This document shows positions 54,986 to 63,925 of a stretch of 64,000 nucleotides of DNA, in pieces; the stretch's first letter is position 1; every line of letters starts with the position of its first letter. The translations under genes and the position numbers were made by a program. Source of the DNA: Staphylococcus pragensis (lineage in GTDB: Bacteria > Bacillota > Bacilli > Staphylococcales > Staphylococcaceae); NCBI RefSeq assembly GCF_004785665.1, contig NZ_SRPJ01000003.1, positions 118,850-182,849 of the forward strand, given 5' to 3'. The notes below the pieces were generated by a model, which saw only the letters and a program-made list of their open reading frames with translations, did not search any database and was not told the DNA's origin.

Positions 54986-55745
54986 ATTGATTTCTCCTAT
55001 TCGAAAGTTCAATCAATTGTCGTGTGTAGCTATGCTGAGGGTGCTCTAAAATTTGTTGAGCCGTACCGCTTTCAATGATTTCGCCTTGATACATAACGCT
55101 AATATGCGTGGCATATTCTCTAACTAAACTTAAATCGTGTGTAATAAATAAGATGGTCATTCCATGTTCTTGAATGACATGATTTAATAAGCGCATTAAG
55201 TTATTACGGTTATCATAATCTAACGCGCTTGTAGGTTCGTCGGCAATCATGAACTTGGCTTCTCTAATAATTGCTATTACTAATGCCACACGTTGTGCCA
55301 TTCCTCCGCTTAATTGAAAAGGGTAGGCATGAAGTACATCTTCTACTTGTGTCCAACCTAAATTTCTAAATTGACGTAACACGAATTCACGTTGTTGATC
55401 GCGAGAGAATTTAGAATTAAATGAATTAAATAAGGCATCGAAATGTTTTTGAATACGCACATTTTGAAAGAAATTACTATTTGCATCTTGGAACATAGCA
55501 TCTGTTTGATTAAGGTTAATTTCAATCTTTCCTTCATAACGTAAGTTAGGTTGATGCATGTGTAAAGCAGTACGGGATAGTAATGATTTACCGCTACCAC
55601 TTTCACCTACTAAACAATGGAAACTACCTTCAATCACGTCTAAATCTACATGTTTTAATAGTGCAACGTCGCCATCGTAGACGGAGACATTTTCCAAATG
55701 TAATAAGGACTTTAACGAATGAAGCGTCGATTCAATATTTGACAT
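54972..55745 (-). CDS. nikD: Importer ATPase (OppD/NikD type)
   Basis: An ABC ATPase of about 257 residues with Walker A GESGSGKSL, signature QLSGGMAQRV, Walker B MIADEPTSALD and ITHDLSL, typical of the OppD/NikD family. A strong AGGAGG selects the ATG at 55745, overlapping the permease gene by 34 nt; the upstream frame from 55793 has no RBS. It pairs with NikE as the heterodimeric motor. Confidence 0.87.
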   Translation of the reverse strand: MSNIESTLHSLKSLLHLENVSVYDGDVALLKHVDLDVIEGSFHCLVGESGSGKSLLSRTALHMHQPNLRYEGKIEINLNQTDAMFQDANSNFFQNVRIQKHFDALFNSFNSKFSRDQQREFVLRQFRNLGWTQVEDVLHAYPFQLSGGMAQRVALVIAIIREAKFMIADEPTSALDYDNRNNLMRLLNHVIQEHGMTILFITHDLSLVREYATHISVMYQGEIIESGTAQQILEHPQHSYTRQLIELSNRRNQYVTN

Positions 55746-56479
55746 ATGAGCGCGAATCCTCCTAACAACACACCAGGGAAGAAGAATAGCCAAGGTGCAG
55801 AATAGAAATAACTCTTACCGTCATACAGGATAGCGCCTAATTCAGGTAAGGGTGGTTTAACGCCTAATCCAATAAAGGCTAAACCAGAAATACTTAACAT
55901 TAATTTACCGAAATCTGCGGTTACGAGTGCCATGACGTTACTTAAAAGATGTGGAATGACATGATGGATAGTCGTTTGAACTTTAGATAAGCCACTTAAA
56001 GATGCATATTTCACAAAGGGTTGTGTTTGTGCATCACGGGCTAAATTTCTGAAATAACGTAAATAACGACCTAACCAGCCAATAATAAGCGCTAAGCATA
56101 AACCGACAATCGAATTATTAACAAAGCCAAGGACAACCAATGCAATAATAATCGCAGGAAGCGCAATTAACATATCAGCTGCCGCCATCATAATCGAATC
56201 GAACCAGCGTCCGATAAGTGCAGACATCAAACCTAAGATGAGGCCAAGGACGACCGTGCCGATTAAAATGAGAGTAGTTAATCCAAGTGTGACCATACTG
56301 CCAACAAAGAGTCGTGTTAAGAAGTCGCGACCTAAATCATCGGTACCAAGTAAATGATGGAAGCTAGGTGGAATTAACGCTTCCGATTGATGAATGTCAT
56401 TCGCGTTATCATATAAGGTGTAGGCGAGCATGGCGAGAACTAAAATGATAATGGGCCATATCCAATATTTAATCTTCAT
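55712..56479 (-). CDS. nikC: Importer permease (NikC/DppC type)
   Basis: A 255-residue permease with one N-terminal helix and a five-helix BPD_transp_1 core. LLGTDDLGRDFLTRL is the signature of the DppC/NikC subgroup, and ISGLAFIGLGVKPPLPELGAILYDG covers the EAA-loop and following region. It overlaps nikB by 11 nt. Confidence 0.9.
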   Translation of the reverse strand: MKIKYWIWPIIILVLAMLAYTLYDNANDIHQSEALIPPSFHHLLGTDDLGRDFLTRLFVGSMVTLGLTTLILIGTVVLGLILGLMSALIGRWFDSIMMAAADMLIALPAIIIALVVLGFVNNSIVGLCLALIIGWLGRYLRYFRNLARDAQTQPFVKYASLSGLSKVQTTIHHVIPHLLSNVMALVTADFGKLMLSISGLAFIGLGVKPPLPELGAILYDGKSYFYSAPWLFFFPGVLLGGFALICQILNRRFIR

Positions 56480-57428
56480 AAGTTATACGGCCTCCTAACT
56501 TTTTAGACATTCTTAAGCGCGGATCACTTTTCTCTAATAAAATATCGCCAAGGAAATTGAGCACCATAATCATTAAAATAATAATCATTAAGATACCTTG
56601 AATTAACGGATAATCACGCAAATTAATACCATTGATTAACAGTTTACCTAATCCTGAAATACTAAAAATCACTTCTAGAATAATGACGCGACTAAATAAG
56701 TGAATAAAATTATTAATCGTAATGGTTAATAACGGTGCTAATATTTCTTTGATTTGCACATAAATACGATCTTTCAGTTTAAATTGTCGTAATTGTGCCA
56801 ACTGATAAGGTTGGTTGTGAAGTGTACGTTCGAAAAGATGACTGCTGAGTAAAATCATATGGCTACCTTCTACTAACACTAATATAGTGATAGGGAGCAC
56901 AAAGTATTCCCAACTATTACTACCTACAAATGGGAATAAATGCCATTTCACACCAAAATAATAGATGAAAATGATAGCTAGCCAATACTCAGGTAATGAT
57001 GTAATAAGTTGAGAGAGTCTCATAATTGATTGCGACCACTTAGAACGTGGATGATTACCACATAAATAACCAATGATATAGCCAAGTGGGAATAAAATCA
57101 TCGCTGAACCAAGAATAAGTTTTAACGTTGGTGCCATTGCTTGAGTAATACGATGAGTGACGGGCTCTCCATTACTAAAACTTGTGCCTAAGTCACCTGT
57201 AAAGGCATGTCCAAGCCATTGTATGTAGCGAATAGGCATCGCTTGGCTAAGTCCTAACTTTTCTTGGGCCATTTTAATGCGTTCTGGTGTGATTTGTGCG
57301 ACACCATGTTCTTGTAAATATTGAACGGCAGGGTTGCCGGTGGTATTTTCCAAAAGAACAAATAGAATAAATGAAATGACGACTAAGTAAATCACTAATT
57401 TTATAAATTGTTTAATAATATTATTCAT
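56469..57428 (-). CDS. nikB: Importer permease (NikB/DppB type)
   Basis: A 319-residue permease of the DppB/NikB type with six helices. GLSQAMPIRYIQWLGHAFTGDLGTSFSNGEPV after helix 1 is the subgroup hallmark, and the EAA-like loop follows at REFKLK-type QFKLKDRIYVQ. Its start overlaps the end of nikA by 8 nt, so translation is coupled along the whole operon. Confidence 0.9.
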   Translation of the reverse strand: MNNIIKQFIKLVIYLVVISFILFVLLENTTGNPAVQYLQEHGVAQITPERIKMAQEKLGLSQAMPIRYIQWLGHAFTGDLGTSFSNGEPVTHRITQAMAPTLKLILGSAMILFPLGYIIGYLCGNHPRSKWSQSIMRLSQLITSLPEYWLAIIFIYYFGVKWHLFPFVGSNSWEYFVLPITILVLVEGSHMILLSSHLFERTLHNQPYQLAQLRQFKLKDRIYVQIKEILAPLLTITINNFIHLFSRVIILEVIFSISGLGKLLINGINLRDYPLIQGILMIIILMIMVLNFLGDILLEKSDPRLRMSKKLGGRITYED

Positions 57429-58983
57429 GGTTCTTTACCTTCAATTTATCAAAGTTTATAGGTGCATCTGTTTGGCCAGAAAATTCAAAATTGCTGATTT
57501 TAGGTGTCGTTACAAAGGTTTCGTTCGGATAAGAAATTGGCACCGCTAAGTATTGATTATCAATATAGTTAGATAATTTGTCGAAAGCACTTTGACGTTG
57601 CTGCTTATCAATAATTGTAGGGAACTGTTTAATCATTTCTGTTAATTTCGAATCATCTGCGAATGCGCCTGGTTGGTGATCTGCTTGTTTGAAACGTGCA
57701 TTTAAGAAATTATATGGCATTAAAGCATTAGTATAGGTACGGTAATAGATAAGGTCAAAATCTTTACGTACTGTTAGCGTTTCGTAATACGTTTGAGAGT
57801 CTAAGATGTTGATGTCTAGTTTGATGCCTACTTTTTTCAATGCTTGTTGCATAATTTCAGCTTTCGTTTTCCACTCTGGAAATTCATGGGTTTGAAGTGC
57901 AAGTTTAAGTGACAGTACTTTGCCATCCTTTTCAAAATAGCCGTTAGAATTCTTCTTATAGCCAGCGTCTTTGAGCAATTTCTCTGAATCTGAAGGCGCG
58001 TATGTATGATTGTGTTGATTATTTGAATTAACATATGGCACGTCATTTTGGAATAACCCTTTGAGTTTCTTGTTAGGTGAAAGGTCGTTAGTATCTATAG
58101 CTTTACTGATAGCTTCACGAATACGCTTATCTTTTAAGACTTTATTTTGTGGGTTAAAGCCCATAAATTGAGTTTCTGTACTTGGATAAGAATTCACTTT
58201 TAAATCATTGTTACGATGAGATTCTTTGACTTGTTGTGGCGTCATCTGACCTAATGAACCGCCAGTAATATCGATAGAACGACTTTCAATGGCTAAGTGT
58301 CTCGAATCACTATCCTCAATCGATTGAAAGGTTAGATTGTAATCGAGAGGATGGCCATTGTGATAATACTGATTGGGTTTAAATGTTACTGTTTCATTCG
58401 TTGAGCCAGCCACTTTGAATGGCCCCGTACCAATCGCTTTCTCGAACTTGCCAGTTGTCTTGCCATCTTTTATCGCATGAGGACTCATGATACGAAGCGG
58501 TCTAATTTGCGTGAGTTCAGGCAATAATTGGTTAGATGATTCCTTCAATTTAATCTCAACTGTATATTTATCTTTAATATTGACCGATTGCAATTTATCT
58601 AGCGTTTCCATTGGATTCGTTTTATCTGTCGCTTTCGCTCTCTCTATTGAAAATTTGACCGCCGACGCATCAAAATCAGAACCATCATTAAACTTCACAT
58701 TATGTTTCAAATGGAACGTATAGTCTTTACCATCTTCTGAAGCCTCCCATGATGTAGCGAGACCAGGTTCAATTTTGCCACCTTTACCATAGGTTACAAG
58801 CGGTTGGTATACCGCACTATATACGGGCATAGGAACATCAAATGCTTGAGCATCTAATTTGTTAGGGTTAAATTCGCGGGGTAACGACACTTTAACCTCT
58901 TTATCGTCATGATGTTGTTGAGCACAGCCACTTAACATGAGCATGGCGCACATAGAAAGAGAACAGAATATGCGCTTTTTCAA
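57421..58983 (-). CDS. nikA: Nickel/peptide-type solute-binding lipoprotein (NikA-like)
   Basis: A 520-residue family 5 solute-binding protein. The signal ends in lipobox MLSGC (Cys20), so it is membrane-tethered outside the cell. The order of blocks (YQPLVTYGKGGKIEPGLATSWEASEDGKDYTFHLK, FNDGSDFDASAVKFSIERA, IGTGPFKV, IREAISKAID) fits the NikA branch and S. aureus Nik/Opp2. A TTG start follows GAAGAAGG-like AAGAAGG. Nickel for urease is the likely cargo, perhaps as a metallophore complex; oligopeptide import is the alternative. No opine-metallophore synthesis genes (cntKLM) are in the window. Confidence 0.82.
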   Translation of the reverse strand: MKKRIFCSLSMCAMLMLSGCAQQHHDDKEVKVSLPREFNPNKLDAQAFDVPMPVYSAVYQPLVTYGKGGKIEPGLATSWEASEDGKDYTFHLKHNVKFNDGSDFDASAVKFSIERAKATDKTNPMETLDKLQSVNIKDKYTVEIKLKESSNQLLPELTQIRPLRIMSPHAIKDGKTTGKFEKAIGTGPFKVAGSTNETVTFKPNQYYHNGHPLDYNLTFQSIEDSDSRHLAIESRSIDITGGSLGQMTPQQVKESHRNNDLKVNSYPSTETQFMGFNPQNKVLKDKRIREAISKAIDTNDLSPNKKLKGLFQNDVPYVNSNNQHNHTYAPSDSEKLLKDAGYKKNSNGYFEKDGKVLSLKLALQTHEFPEWKTKAEIMQQALKKVGIKLDINILDSQTYYETLTVRKDFDLIYYRTYTNALMPYNFLNARFKQADHQPGAFADDSKLTEMIKQFPTIIDKQQRQSAFDKLSNYIDNQYLAVPISYPNETFVTTPKISNFEFSGQTDAPINFDKLKVKNHE

Positions 58984-59203
58984 TACACTACCTTCTTTCC
59001 CTTATATACATAAATATATTTTTTGTATTAAGTTCATATACAAATTTTATTATATATGATACACCTTTAAAGTCTTCTTTGAAAATTCAAGTTAGAATTT
59101 GTGACATGAAAAAAGAGGGCAAAAGCCCCCTTAATCTTGAACAGTTATAAATTTAAGCACTTATAGTGTGATGTACTAATTATTGATTTAAAGTATATTC
59201 AAT
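58984..59203. other. Intergenic region with pcp terminator and nik promoter
   Basis: The minus-strand terminator of pcp is at 59108-59135 (AGGGC ... GCCCCC with a T run on the minus strand). The nikA promoter region between ~58990 and 59090 is AT-rich. I find no convincing NikR-, Fur- or Zur-like palindrome. Confidence 0.5.
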
Positions 59204-59842
59204 TTAATGTGTTTCGCCTAATGCGATTTTTGCGTCTTCATCTCTTGATATTGCTTTAATTGCAGCTGTTAAGCCTTTAGCAATCGTTTCGATAGACATT
59301 GAAGGCTTTTCAGGTTTATCGGTCACTTGTTCTGGAATAAATGGTACATGAATGAATCCGAATAATAAACCAGGATAAGATTTGTCTGCTAGGTAACCTA
59401 ATTGATATAAGATGTGATTGCAGACAAAAGTGCCTGCCGTGTTTGATAAGCTTGCTGGAACGCCGGTTTGTTTAATCGCTTCTGTCATCTTCTTAACTGG
59501 TAAGTTTGAGAAGTATGCAGGTGCGCCGTCTTCTTGAATAGGTACATCAAGCGGTTGATTTCCTTTATTATCTGCAATACGTGCGTCGTCAATATTAATG
59601 CCAACACGTTCTGGTGTTAAATCATAACGTCCCCCAGCTTGTCCGATAGCTAGTACGGCATCATAGCCACCTTTAGCCAATTCGTTATCCACTGCGTCTT
59701 TTGATTCATGGAAGACAGTGGGGATTTCTAACTTTGTAATTGTATGTTCGCCAATGTGCTCGTCTAATTGTTTCACTGCCTCTAATGCAGGATTAATCTT
59801 TTCGCCACCAAATGGATCAAATGCTGTAACTAGAATTTTCAT
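59204..59842 (-). CDS. pcp: Pyrrolidone-carboxylate peptidase Pcp
   Basis: A 212-residue pyroglutamyl peptidase I (family C15), which removes N-terminal pyroglutamate. The catalytic triad is visible: Glu78 in LTPERVGIN, Cys141 in [13 protein letters not shown] and His165 in GFIHVPF. Length and spacing fit the family. GGGAGGAAATC lies before the ATG. It is monocistronic and cytosolic. Confidence 0.95.
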   Translation of the reverse strand: MKILVTAFDPFGGEKINPALEAVKQLDEHIGEHTITKLEIPTVFHESKDAVDNELAKGGYDAVLAIGQAGGRYDLTPERVGINIDDARIADNKGNQPLDVPIQEDGAPAYFSNLPVKKMTEAIKQTGVPASLSNTAGTFVCNHILYQLGYLADKSYPGLLFGFIHVPFIPEQVTDKPEKPSMSIETIAKGLTAAIKAISRDEDAKIALGETH

Positions 59843-60114
59843 TATTGATTTCCTCCCTTAATTTTTAAAATGCCCAGAAAAATATCAAAGTAATGTTAGT
59901 AACAATGGAAGAACTTATATTTTAAAACGTTGAAGACTAGTAATTTTCTTAATATTAGCATTCTTAATTTTCAAATTAAAGCATGGTTTAAGTAAGAAGA
60001 AAGTTAATTATTATCGGTAACTAGAATTATGAACTTTATTTGTGTACTTATATAAATAGTAAGTAATTTTATACTATTGTGATAAAATATAAGTGTAAAA
60101 AGGAGGAATGTTTT
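59843..60114. other. Divergent pcp-butA intergenic region
   Basis: 272 nt of AT-rich sequence that must hold promoters for both genes. I see no strong repeat or small gene. TATACTATTGTGATAAAATAT just upstream of butA could contain its -10. Confidence 0.4.
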
Positions 60115-60888
60115 ATGACAAAAACAGCAGTTATTACAGGATCAGCAGCAGGTTTAGGTAAAGGGATTGCAGAGCGTTTAGCCAATGATGGATTCAATAT
60201 TGTGATTCAAGATATTAACCAAACAACACTTTTAAAAACGGAAGAAGAATTTAAAGGTAAAGGATACAATGTTGTAGCATTCCATAGCGATGTATCTAAA
60301 AAGAAAGAACAAGAAGAATTAGTTCAATTCGCAGTTGCAGAATTTGGCCACATTGATGTCTTTGTAAACAACGCTGGTGTTGACGCAGTATCTTCAATTT
60401 TAGAAATTACTGAAGACGAATTAGACAAATTATTCCATATTAACGTTTATGGAACACTTTTCGGAATTCAAGCAGCAGCAAAACAATTTATTAAACAAAA
60501 TAGCAAAGGTAAAATTATTAACGCATGTAGTATCGCCGGACATGAATCTTATGAAGTGTTAGGTACATATTGTGCTACAAAATATTCAGTACGCTCATTC
60601 ACTCAAACAGCAGCGAAAGAATTAGCTGAAAAAGGTATTACAGTCAATGCTTATTGCCCAGGAGTAGCTAAAACAGAAATGTGGGATCGTATCGATGCTG
60701 CTATGGTTGAGTTAGATGATAGCTTAAAACCAGGCGATGCTTTCGAACAATTCTCATCAGCAATTAAATTAGGTCGCTATCAAGAACCGAAAGATGTGGC
60801 AGCTTTAGTATCATTCTTAGCGTCACCAGATTCAGATTACATCACAGGTCAAGCCATCTTAACAGACGGTGGATTAGTGTATAGATAA
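60115..60888 (+). CDS. butA: Acetoin/diacetyl reductase (meso-2,3-butanediol dehydrogenase) ButA
   Basis: A 257-residue short-chain dehydrogenase. The NAD site is [10 protein letters not shown], then NNAGV, the catalytic Ser in ACSIAG, and YCATK (Tyr/Lys pair). The C-terminal part ([15 protein letters not shown]) closely follows acetoin reductases. It interconverts diacetyl, acetoin and 2,3-butanediol, balancing NADH during fermentation. AAGGAGG selects the ATG at 60115; the longer frame from 60079 lacks an RBS. A terminator follows at 60934-60966. Confidence 0.93.
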   Translation: MTKTAVITGSAAGLGKGIAERLANDGFNIVIQDINQTTLLKTEEEFKGKGYNVVAFHSDVSKKKEQEELVQFAVAEFGHIDVFVNNAGVDAVSSILEITEDELDKLFHINVYGTLFGIQAAAKQFIKQNSKGKIINACSIAGHESYEVLGTYCATKYSVRSFTQTAAKELAEKGITVNAYCPGVAKTEMWDRIDAAMVELDDSLKPGDAFEQFSSAIKLGRYQEPKDVAALVSFLASPDSDYITGQAILTDGGLVYR

Positions 60889-60933
60889 ACCGAATATAAA
60901 ATTGAAAAGTTTAAAGAACTAAGTTTCAAGCAA

Positions 60934-60970
60934 AAACTCCCCTCAACAATATGAAGAGGGGAGTTTATCT
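60934..60970 (+). terminator. Terminator of butA
   Basis: AAACTCCCCTC (60934-60944) pairs perfectly with GAGGGGAGTTT (60956-60966). Confidence 0.85.
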
Positions 60971-61033
60971 TTACATATTAGTAAAACTATACGTAGTATA
61001 CCTTTTTCTTTCATGATACAATATTTATATAAA

Positions 61034-61048
61034 TGAGAAACATTCTCA
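61034..61048. promoter_or_regulatory. Fur-like palindrome upstream of the MFS gene
   Basis: TGAGAA, 3-nt spacer, TTCTCA is a perfect palindrome and matches 12 of 15 positions of the Fur-type core TGATAATNATTATCA. It lies 45 nt before the MFS start, in promoter position. A related metal or peroxide regulator (PerR, Zur) would also fit. Confidence 0.45.
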
Positions 61049-61093
61049 ATGAATCGCATAAATATATATCACAGTAAGGGAGTGTATGATGTG

Positions 61094-62467
61094 ATGTCAC
61101 ATCAACGTAAGTTTGACGGTAAACTCGTCATCGCAGCAAGTTTTGCAGTGTTAACATATTGGTTGTTCGCGCAATCATTTATAAATATAGGTACAAGTGT
61201 CCAAAAAACATTTGAAGCCCCAGCATCGATAATGAACCTGTCAATTAGCCTTGTTTCATTCGTCACAGGCATATTCATGGTCGGCGCAGGAGATATTGCT
61301 GATAAAATAGGAAATCTCAAAATGACAATCATTGGACTAGTCTTAAGCATTATCGGTTGTCTTAGTCTTATTCTTATCCCAGCTACACCGTTCCTAGTCA
61401 TTGGCCGTATTTTCCAAGGACTTTCAGCAGCCATTTTACTGCCATCTACTATTGGACTAGTCTCAGATAAATTTGAAGGCCAAGAATTGCGTAAAGCATA
61501 TAGTTTTATGATGATAGCAACTGTAGGTGGAATTGGTTTTTCATCTTATATAGGTGGACTAATTTCTAGTTATTTAGGATGGCAAACCGTTTTTATTATT
61601 TCTATCATTTTATCAATTATTGCAATACTTATTTTAAGTCGCAGACAAGAAATACCTCGTTCACAACGCGAGCATCAAACATTTGATTACGTAGGGATGA
61701 TTGTCTTCGGTATTTTTATTGCCTGCCTTATGTTAATCATGACACAAGGATTTACATACGGTTGGACTAGCACTTTCACACTAACTATTGTAGCCCTTGG
61801 TCTCATCGCACTCATCGTTTTTTATTTTTTTGAAAAAGGCAGAACCACACCATTTATCGATTTTTCAATTATAAAAAACAGAGCATTTCTTGGTTCTACA
61901 ATTAATAATTTTGTGCTTAATACTGGTGTAGGTACAACTGTCGTCTTCAATGGCTATGCACAAAAACAATTTGGTATGAGTGAAGTACAAACAGGTCTGG
62001 TCACTGTGCCATACGTCTTCATGGCCATCGCAATGATACGATTAGGTGAAAAAGCAATACAACGTTATGGTGGGAAAAGCATGTTAATTGCAGGGCCATT
62101 ATTCCCGACTATTGGAATTATCCTAATTAGTTGTACATTTTTATCTCAAAGTTGGTACATCGGTCTCGTGACATTTGCTTTTGTGGTATGCGCAATTGGT
62201 AACGGCTTAGTAGCTACACCAGGTTTAACGATTGCCGTATTTAACATGCCAGAAGAAAAAGTAAGTTTTGCGACAGGTTTATATAAAATGGGAGCTACTT
62301 TAGGAGGTGCCTTCGGTATTGCTTTCAATACTACTATCTTCACCGTATGCCAACAATTCTATACAGTAGAAACCTCAGCCATGATTTCATTTTTAGCAGG
62401 TGCTATTATCATGATAATTGGCCTAATATCAGCATTTATTCTTATACCTAAAAACGTTAAAGCATAA
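61094..62467 (+). CDS. MFS transporter, DHA2 (14-helix) drug:H+ antiporter type
   Basis: A protein of about 457 residues with some 14 membrane segments. GDIADKIGNLKM (motif A), GRIFQGLSAAILLPSTIGLVSDKF (motif B/D region) and GGIGFSSYIGGLISSYLGWQTVFII (antiporter motif C) are all present. This family covers QacA, NorB, SdrM and Tet(K)-like pumps. The substrate is open. The ATG at 61094 or GTG at 61091 follows AAGGGAG. A Fur-like box suggests iron-linked control, so siderophore or heme efflux is also conceivable. Confidence 0.87.
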   Translation: MSHQRKFDGKLVIAASFAVLTYWLFAQSFINIGTSVQKTFEAPASIMNLSISLVSFVTGIFMVGAGDIADKIGNLKMTIIGLVLSIIGCLSLILIPATPFLVIGRIFQGLSAAILLPSTIGLVSDKFEGQELRKAYSFMMIATVGGIGFSSYIGGLISSYLGWQTVFIISIILSIIAILILSRRQEIPRSQREHQTFDYVGMIVFGIFIACLMLIMTQGFTYGWTSTFTLTIVALGLIALIVFYFFEKGRTTPFIDFSIIKNRAFLGSTINNFVLNTGVGTTVVFNGYAQKQFGMSEVQTGLVTVPYVFMAIAMIRLGEKAIQRYGGKSMLIAGPLFPTIGIILISCTFLSQSWYIGLVTFAFVVCAIGNGLVATPGLTIAVFNMPEEKVSFATGLYKMGATLGGAFGIAFNTTIFTVCQQFYTVETSAMISFLAGAIIMIIGLISAFILIPKNVKA

Positions 62468-62473
62468 TAAACA

Positions 62474-62510
62474 ACAAGCGTGACTGTTCAATTAGCCACG
62501 CTTGTTTTGT
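62474..62510 (+). terminator. Terminator of the MFS gene
   Basis: ACAAGCGTG (62474-62482) pairs perfectly with CACGCTTGT (62497-62505), followed by TTTGTTT. Confidence 0.8.
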
Positions 62511-62611
62511 TTATAAATACTTGTTTAAAATTTTAGATATAGATGTTGAATGAAATTACCCAACCAGTAAATAGCGTTTTTGATAAGTGTGAGTGTTCAA
62601 GTACTTATATA

Positions 62612-62750
62612 AGTAGTTCTCAGATAGATTACTAAGTGTAGTTGTGGAGACTCCTAGTGGAAAAGAAAGAGCCTCAAGACTACAGGCTTAAGCCTTTCCC
62701 ACAGGAACGCACAACAACTTAAACGAGTGAACATTTATCTAAGAACTACT
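62612..62750. repeat. Long-hairpin intergenic repeat, copy 2
   Basis: A 139-nt element with a 9-bp perfect outer stem (62612-62620 with 62742-62750) continuing as AGATA/TATCT. Its right arm (CAACTTAAACGAGTGAAC, then ATTTATCTAAG) aligns with copy 1 at 21840-21995. The inner sequence includes GGAGACTCCT, as in Bacillales-type intergenic hairpin repeats. It fills most of the 302-nt gap between the MFS and hydrolase genes. Confidence 0.7.
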
Positions 62751-62769
62751 CTACATAAAAAGTACATAT

Positions 62770-63744
62770 TTAATTCACTTTATCTGTCGTTAAGCCTTGT
62801 GGTATTGGATCAAAGATGACTAAATCATCGCTATTTAATAAATCCTCGGTTAGTTGTAATTCGACAATGCGGTTAGAATTATAATACTTCACATACAACG
62901 TACGCGTAGTCAGATTAAATACAGTTTGATACAGCGTATAGTGGAACTCATTTTCAGAGGGGCGAACGGCACCTTTAGGAATGCTAACGCTATCTAGAAT
63001 TCTAAATGCATCGAGCACCGCATCATCACCATCGTCAGGCAACATATTATGCACGAGATAAGTTGCTCTGACATAACGTTCTGCAGATGTATAGCCACCT
63101 GGCAAACCAGATGTGCCACTTTCATTTCCAATATATAAATTCTTATAACGTTTATATTGAGGTTTGTGAGGCGTCACATTCGCGTAGTTCTTCAAGTTCT
63201 CGTAATGCCAATTCAAATCAGGACTATTTGTTAGTACGCCAACTGGATTATCATGAATAACGATACGACCTTCTACAAATGTAATTTCTGCAGTTCGGCC
63301 TGTCACATCTGATACATGATAATGTAATGGTGGTGCTTCGTTGATATCGTTTAAAGTATGCGCAACGACATTGACTTGATTAGATTGTTCAATCAGTTCA
63401 GCAATCGATTGATTATATCCAAGTACCCATGTTAATACTTCAGTTTGCGAAATATTAATATAGCCATCGCGAATTTCATTAGAATATGATGCATAACCAC
63501 GATCATATTGATTCGAAATCGCAAGTCCATGCTCATTGACACCGTCTCCAAAAATAAACCCTTCCATATCAGAACCAGCACCGGTAAAGCCATACTTTGT
63601 TGTGCCTTTATAATCAACACGAGATTCCCAATAGTAGCGACGTGGCTGCACAGCAGGATGACCAGTTAGTGGATAGTCGTAATCCATAGTGCGACCTAAA
63701 ATAACGTCACCATTTTTAGCTTGAAACGTAAAACCTGTACACAT
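62770..63744 (-). CDS. Choloylglycine hydrolase/penicillin V acylase family enzyme
   Basis: A protein of about 324 residues of the Ntn-hydrolase superfamily. After removal of Met1, Cys2 (MCTGFTFQAKNG) is the nucleophile, with Arg18 and Asp21 in LGRTMDYDY, an Asn in LTNSPDLNWH and Arg in SAERYVRA completing the site. Relatives hydrolyse bile salts, penicillin V or N-acyl homoserine lactones. GGAGG upstream fixes the start at 63744, where Cys2 must be; a longer frame from 63813 would destroy this. A Fur-like box lies 26 nt upstream. Confidence 0.9.
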   Translation of the reverse strand: MCTGFTFQAKNGDVILGRTMDYDYPLTGHPAVQPRRYYWESRVDYKGTTKYGFTGAGSDMEGFIFGDGVNEHGLAISNQYDRGYASYSNEIRDGYINISQTEVLTWVLGYNQSIAELIEQSNQVNVVAHTLNDINEAPPLHYHVSDVTGRTAEITFVEGRIVIHDNPVGVLTNSPDLNWHYENLKNYANVTPHKPQYKRYKNLYIGNESGTSGLPGGYTSAERYVRATYLVHNMLPDDGDDAVLDAFRILDSVSIPKGAVRPSENEFHYTLYQTVFNLTTRTLYVKYYNSNRIVELQLTEDLLNSDDLVIFDPIPQGLTTDKVN

Positions 63745-63769
63745 ATGTAGAAACCTCCAGTATTTAAAG

Positions 63770-63784
63770 TGAGAATTATTATCA
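63770..63784. promoter_or_regulatory. Fur-like box upstream of the choloylglycine hydrolase gene
   Basis: TGAGAATTATTATCA matches 14 of 15 positions of the Fur core TGATAATNATTATCA. It lies in promoter position for the minus-strand gene. Confidence 0.6.
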
Positions 63785-63861
63785 ATTATAAAGTTTCCGA
63801 TTACGTATTTCAATTTTTATAATGTTAGGCATAAAAATATCCCTTATGAGCTATTTAAATG

Positions 63862-63885
63862 GCTCTATAATAAGCTCTATAATAA
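63862..63885. repeat. Tandem 12-bp direct repeat
   Basis: GCTCTATAATAA occurs twice in immediate succession. Each copy contains a TATAAT, so it may be a duplicated -10 region or simple slippage. It abuts a terminator hairpin. Confidence 0.5.
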
Positions 63886-63925
63886 ATTGGACTGATGACT
63901 AAAAATCATCAGTCCAATTTTTATG
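63884..63925. terminator. Terminator near the right edge
   Basis: AAATTGGACTGATGA (63884-63898) pairs perfectly over 15 bp with TCATCAGTCCAATTT (63906-63920), with T and A runs outside. It belongs to a gene whose body is outside the window. Confidence 0.85.

Noticed and set aside
54353..58983. CntABCDF staphylopine importer
   Set aside because: No cntKLM genes are nearby and the binding protein fits the NikA branch better; the cargo remains uncertain.
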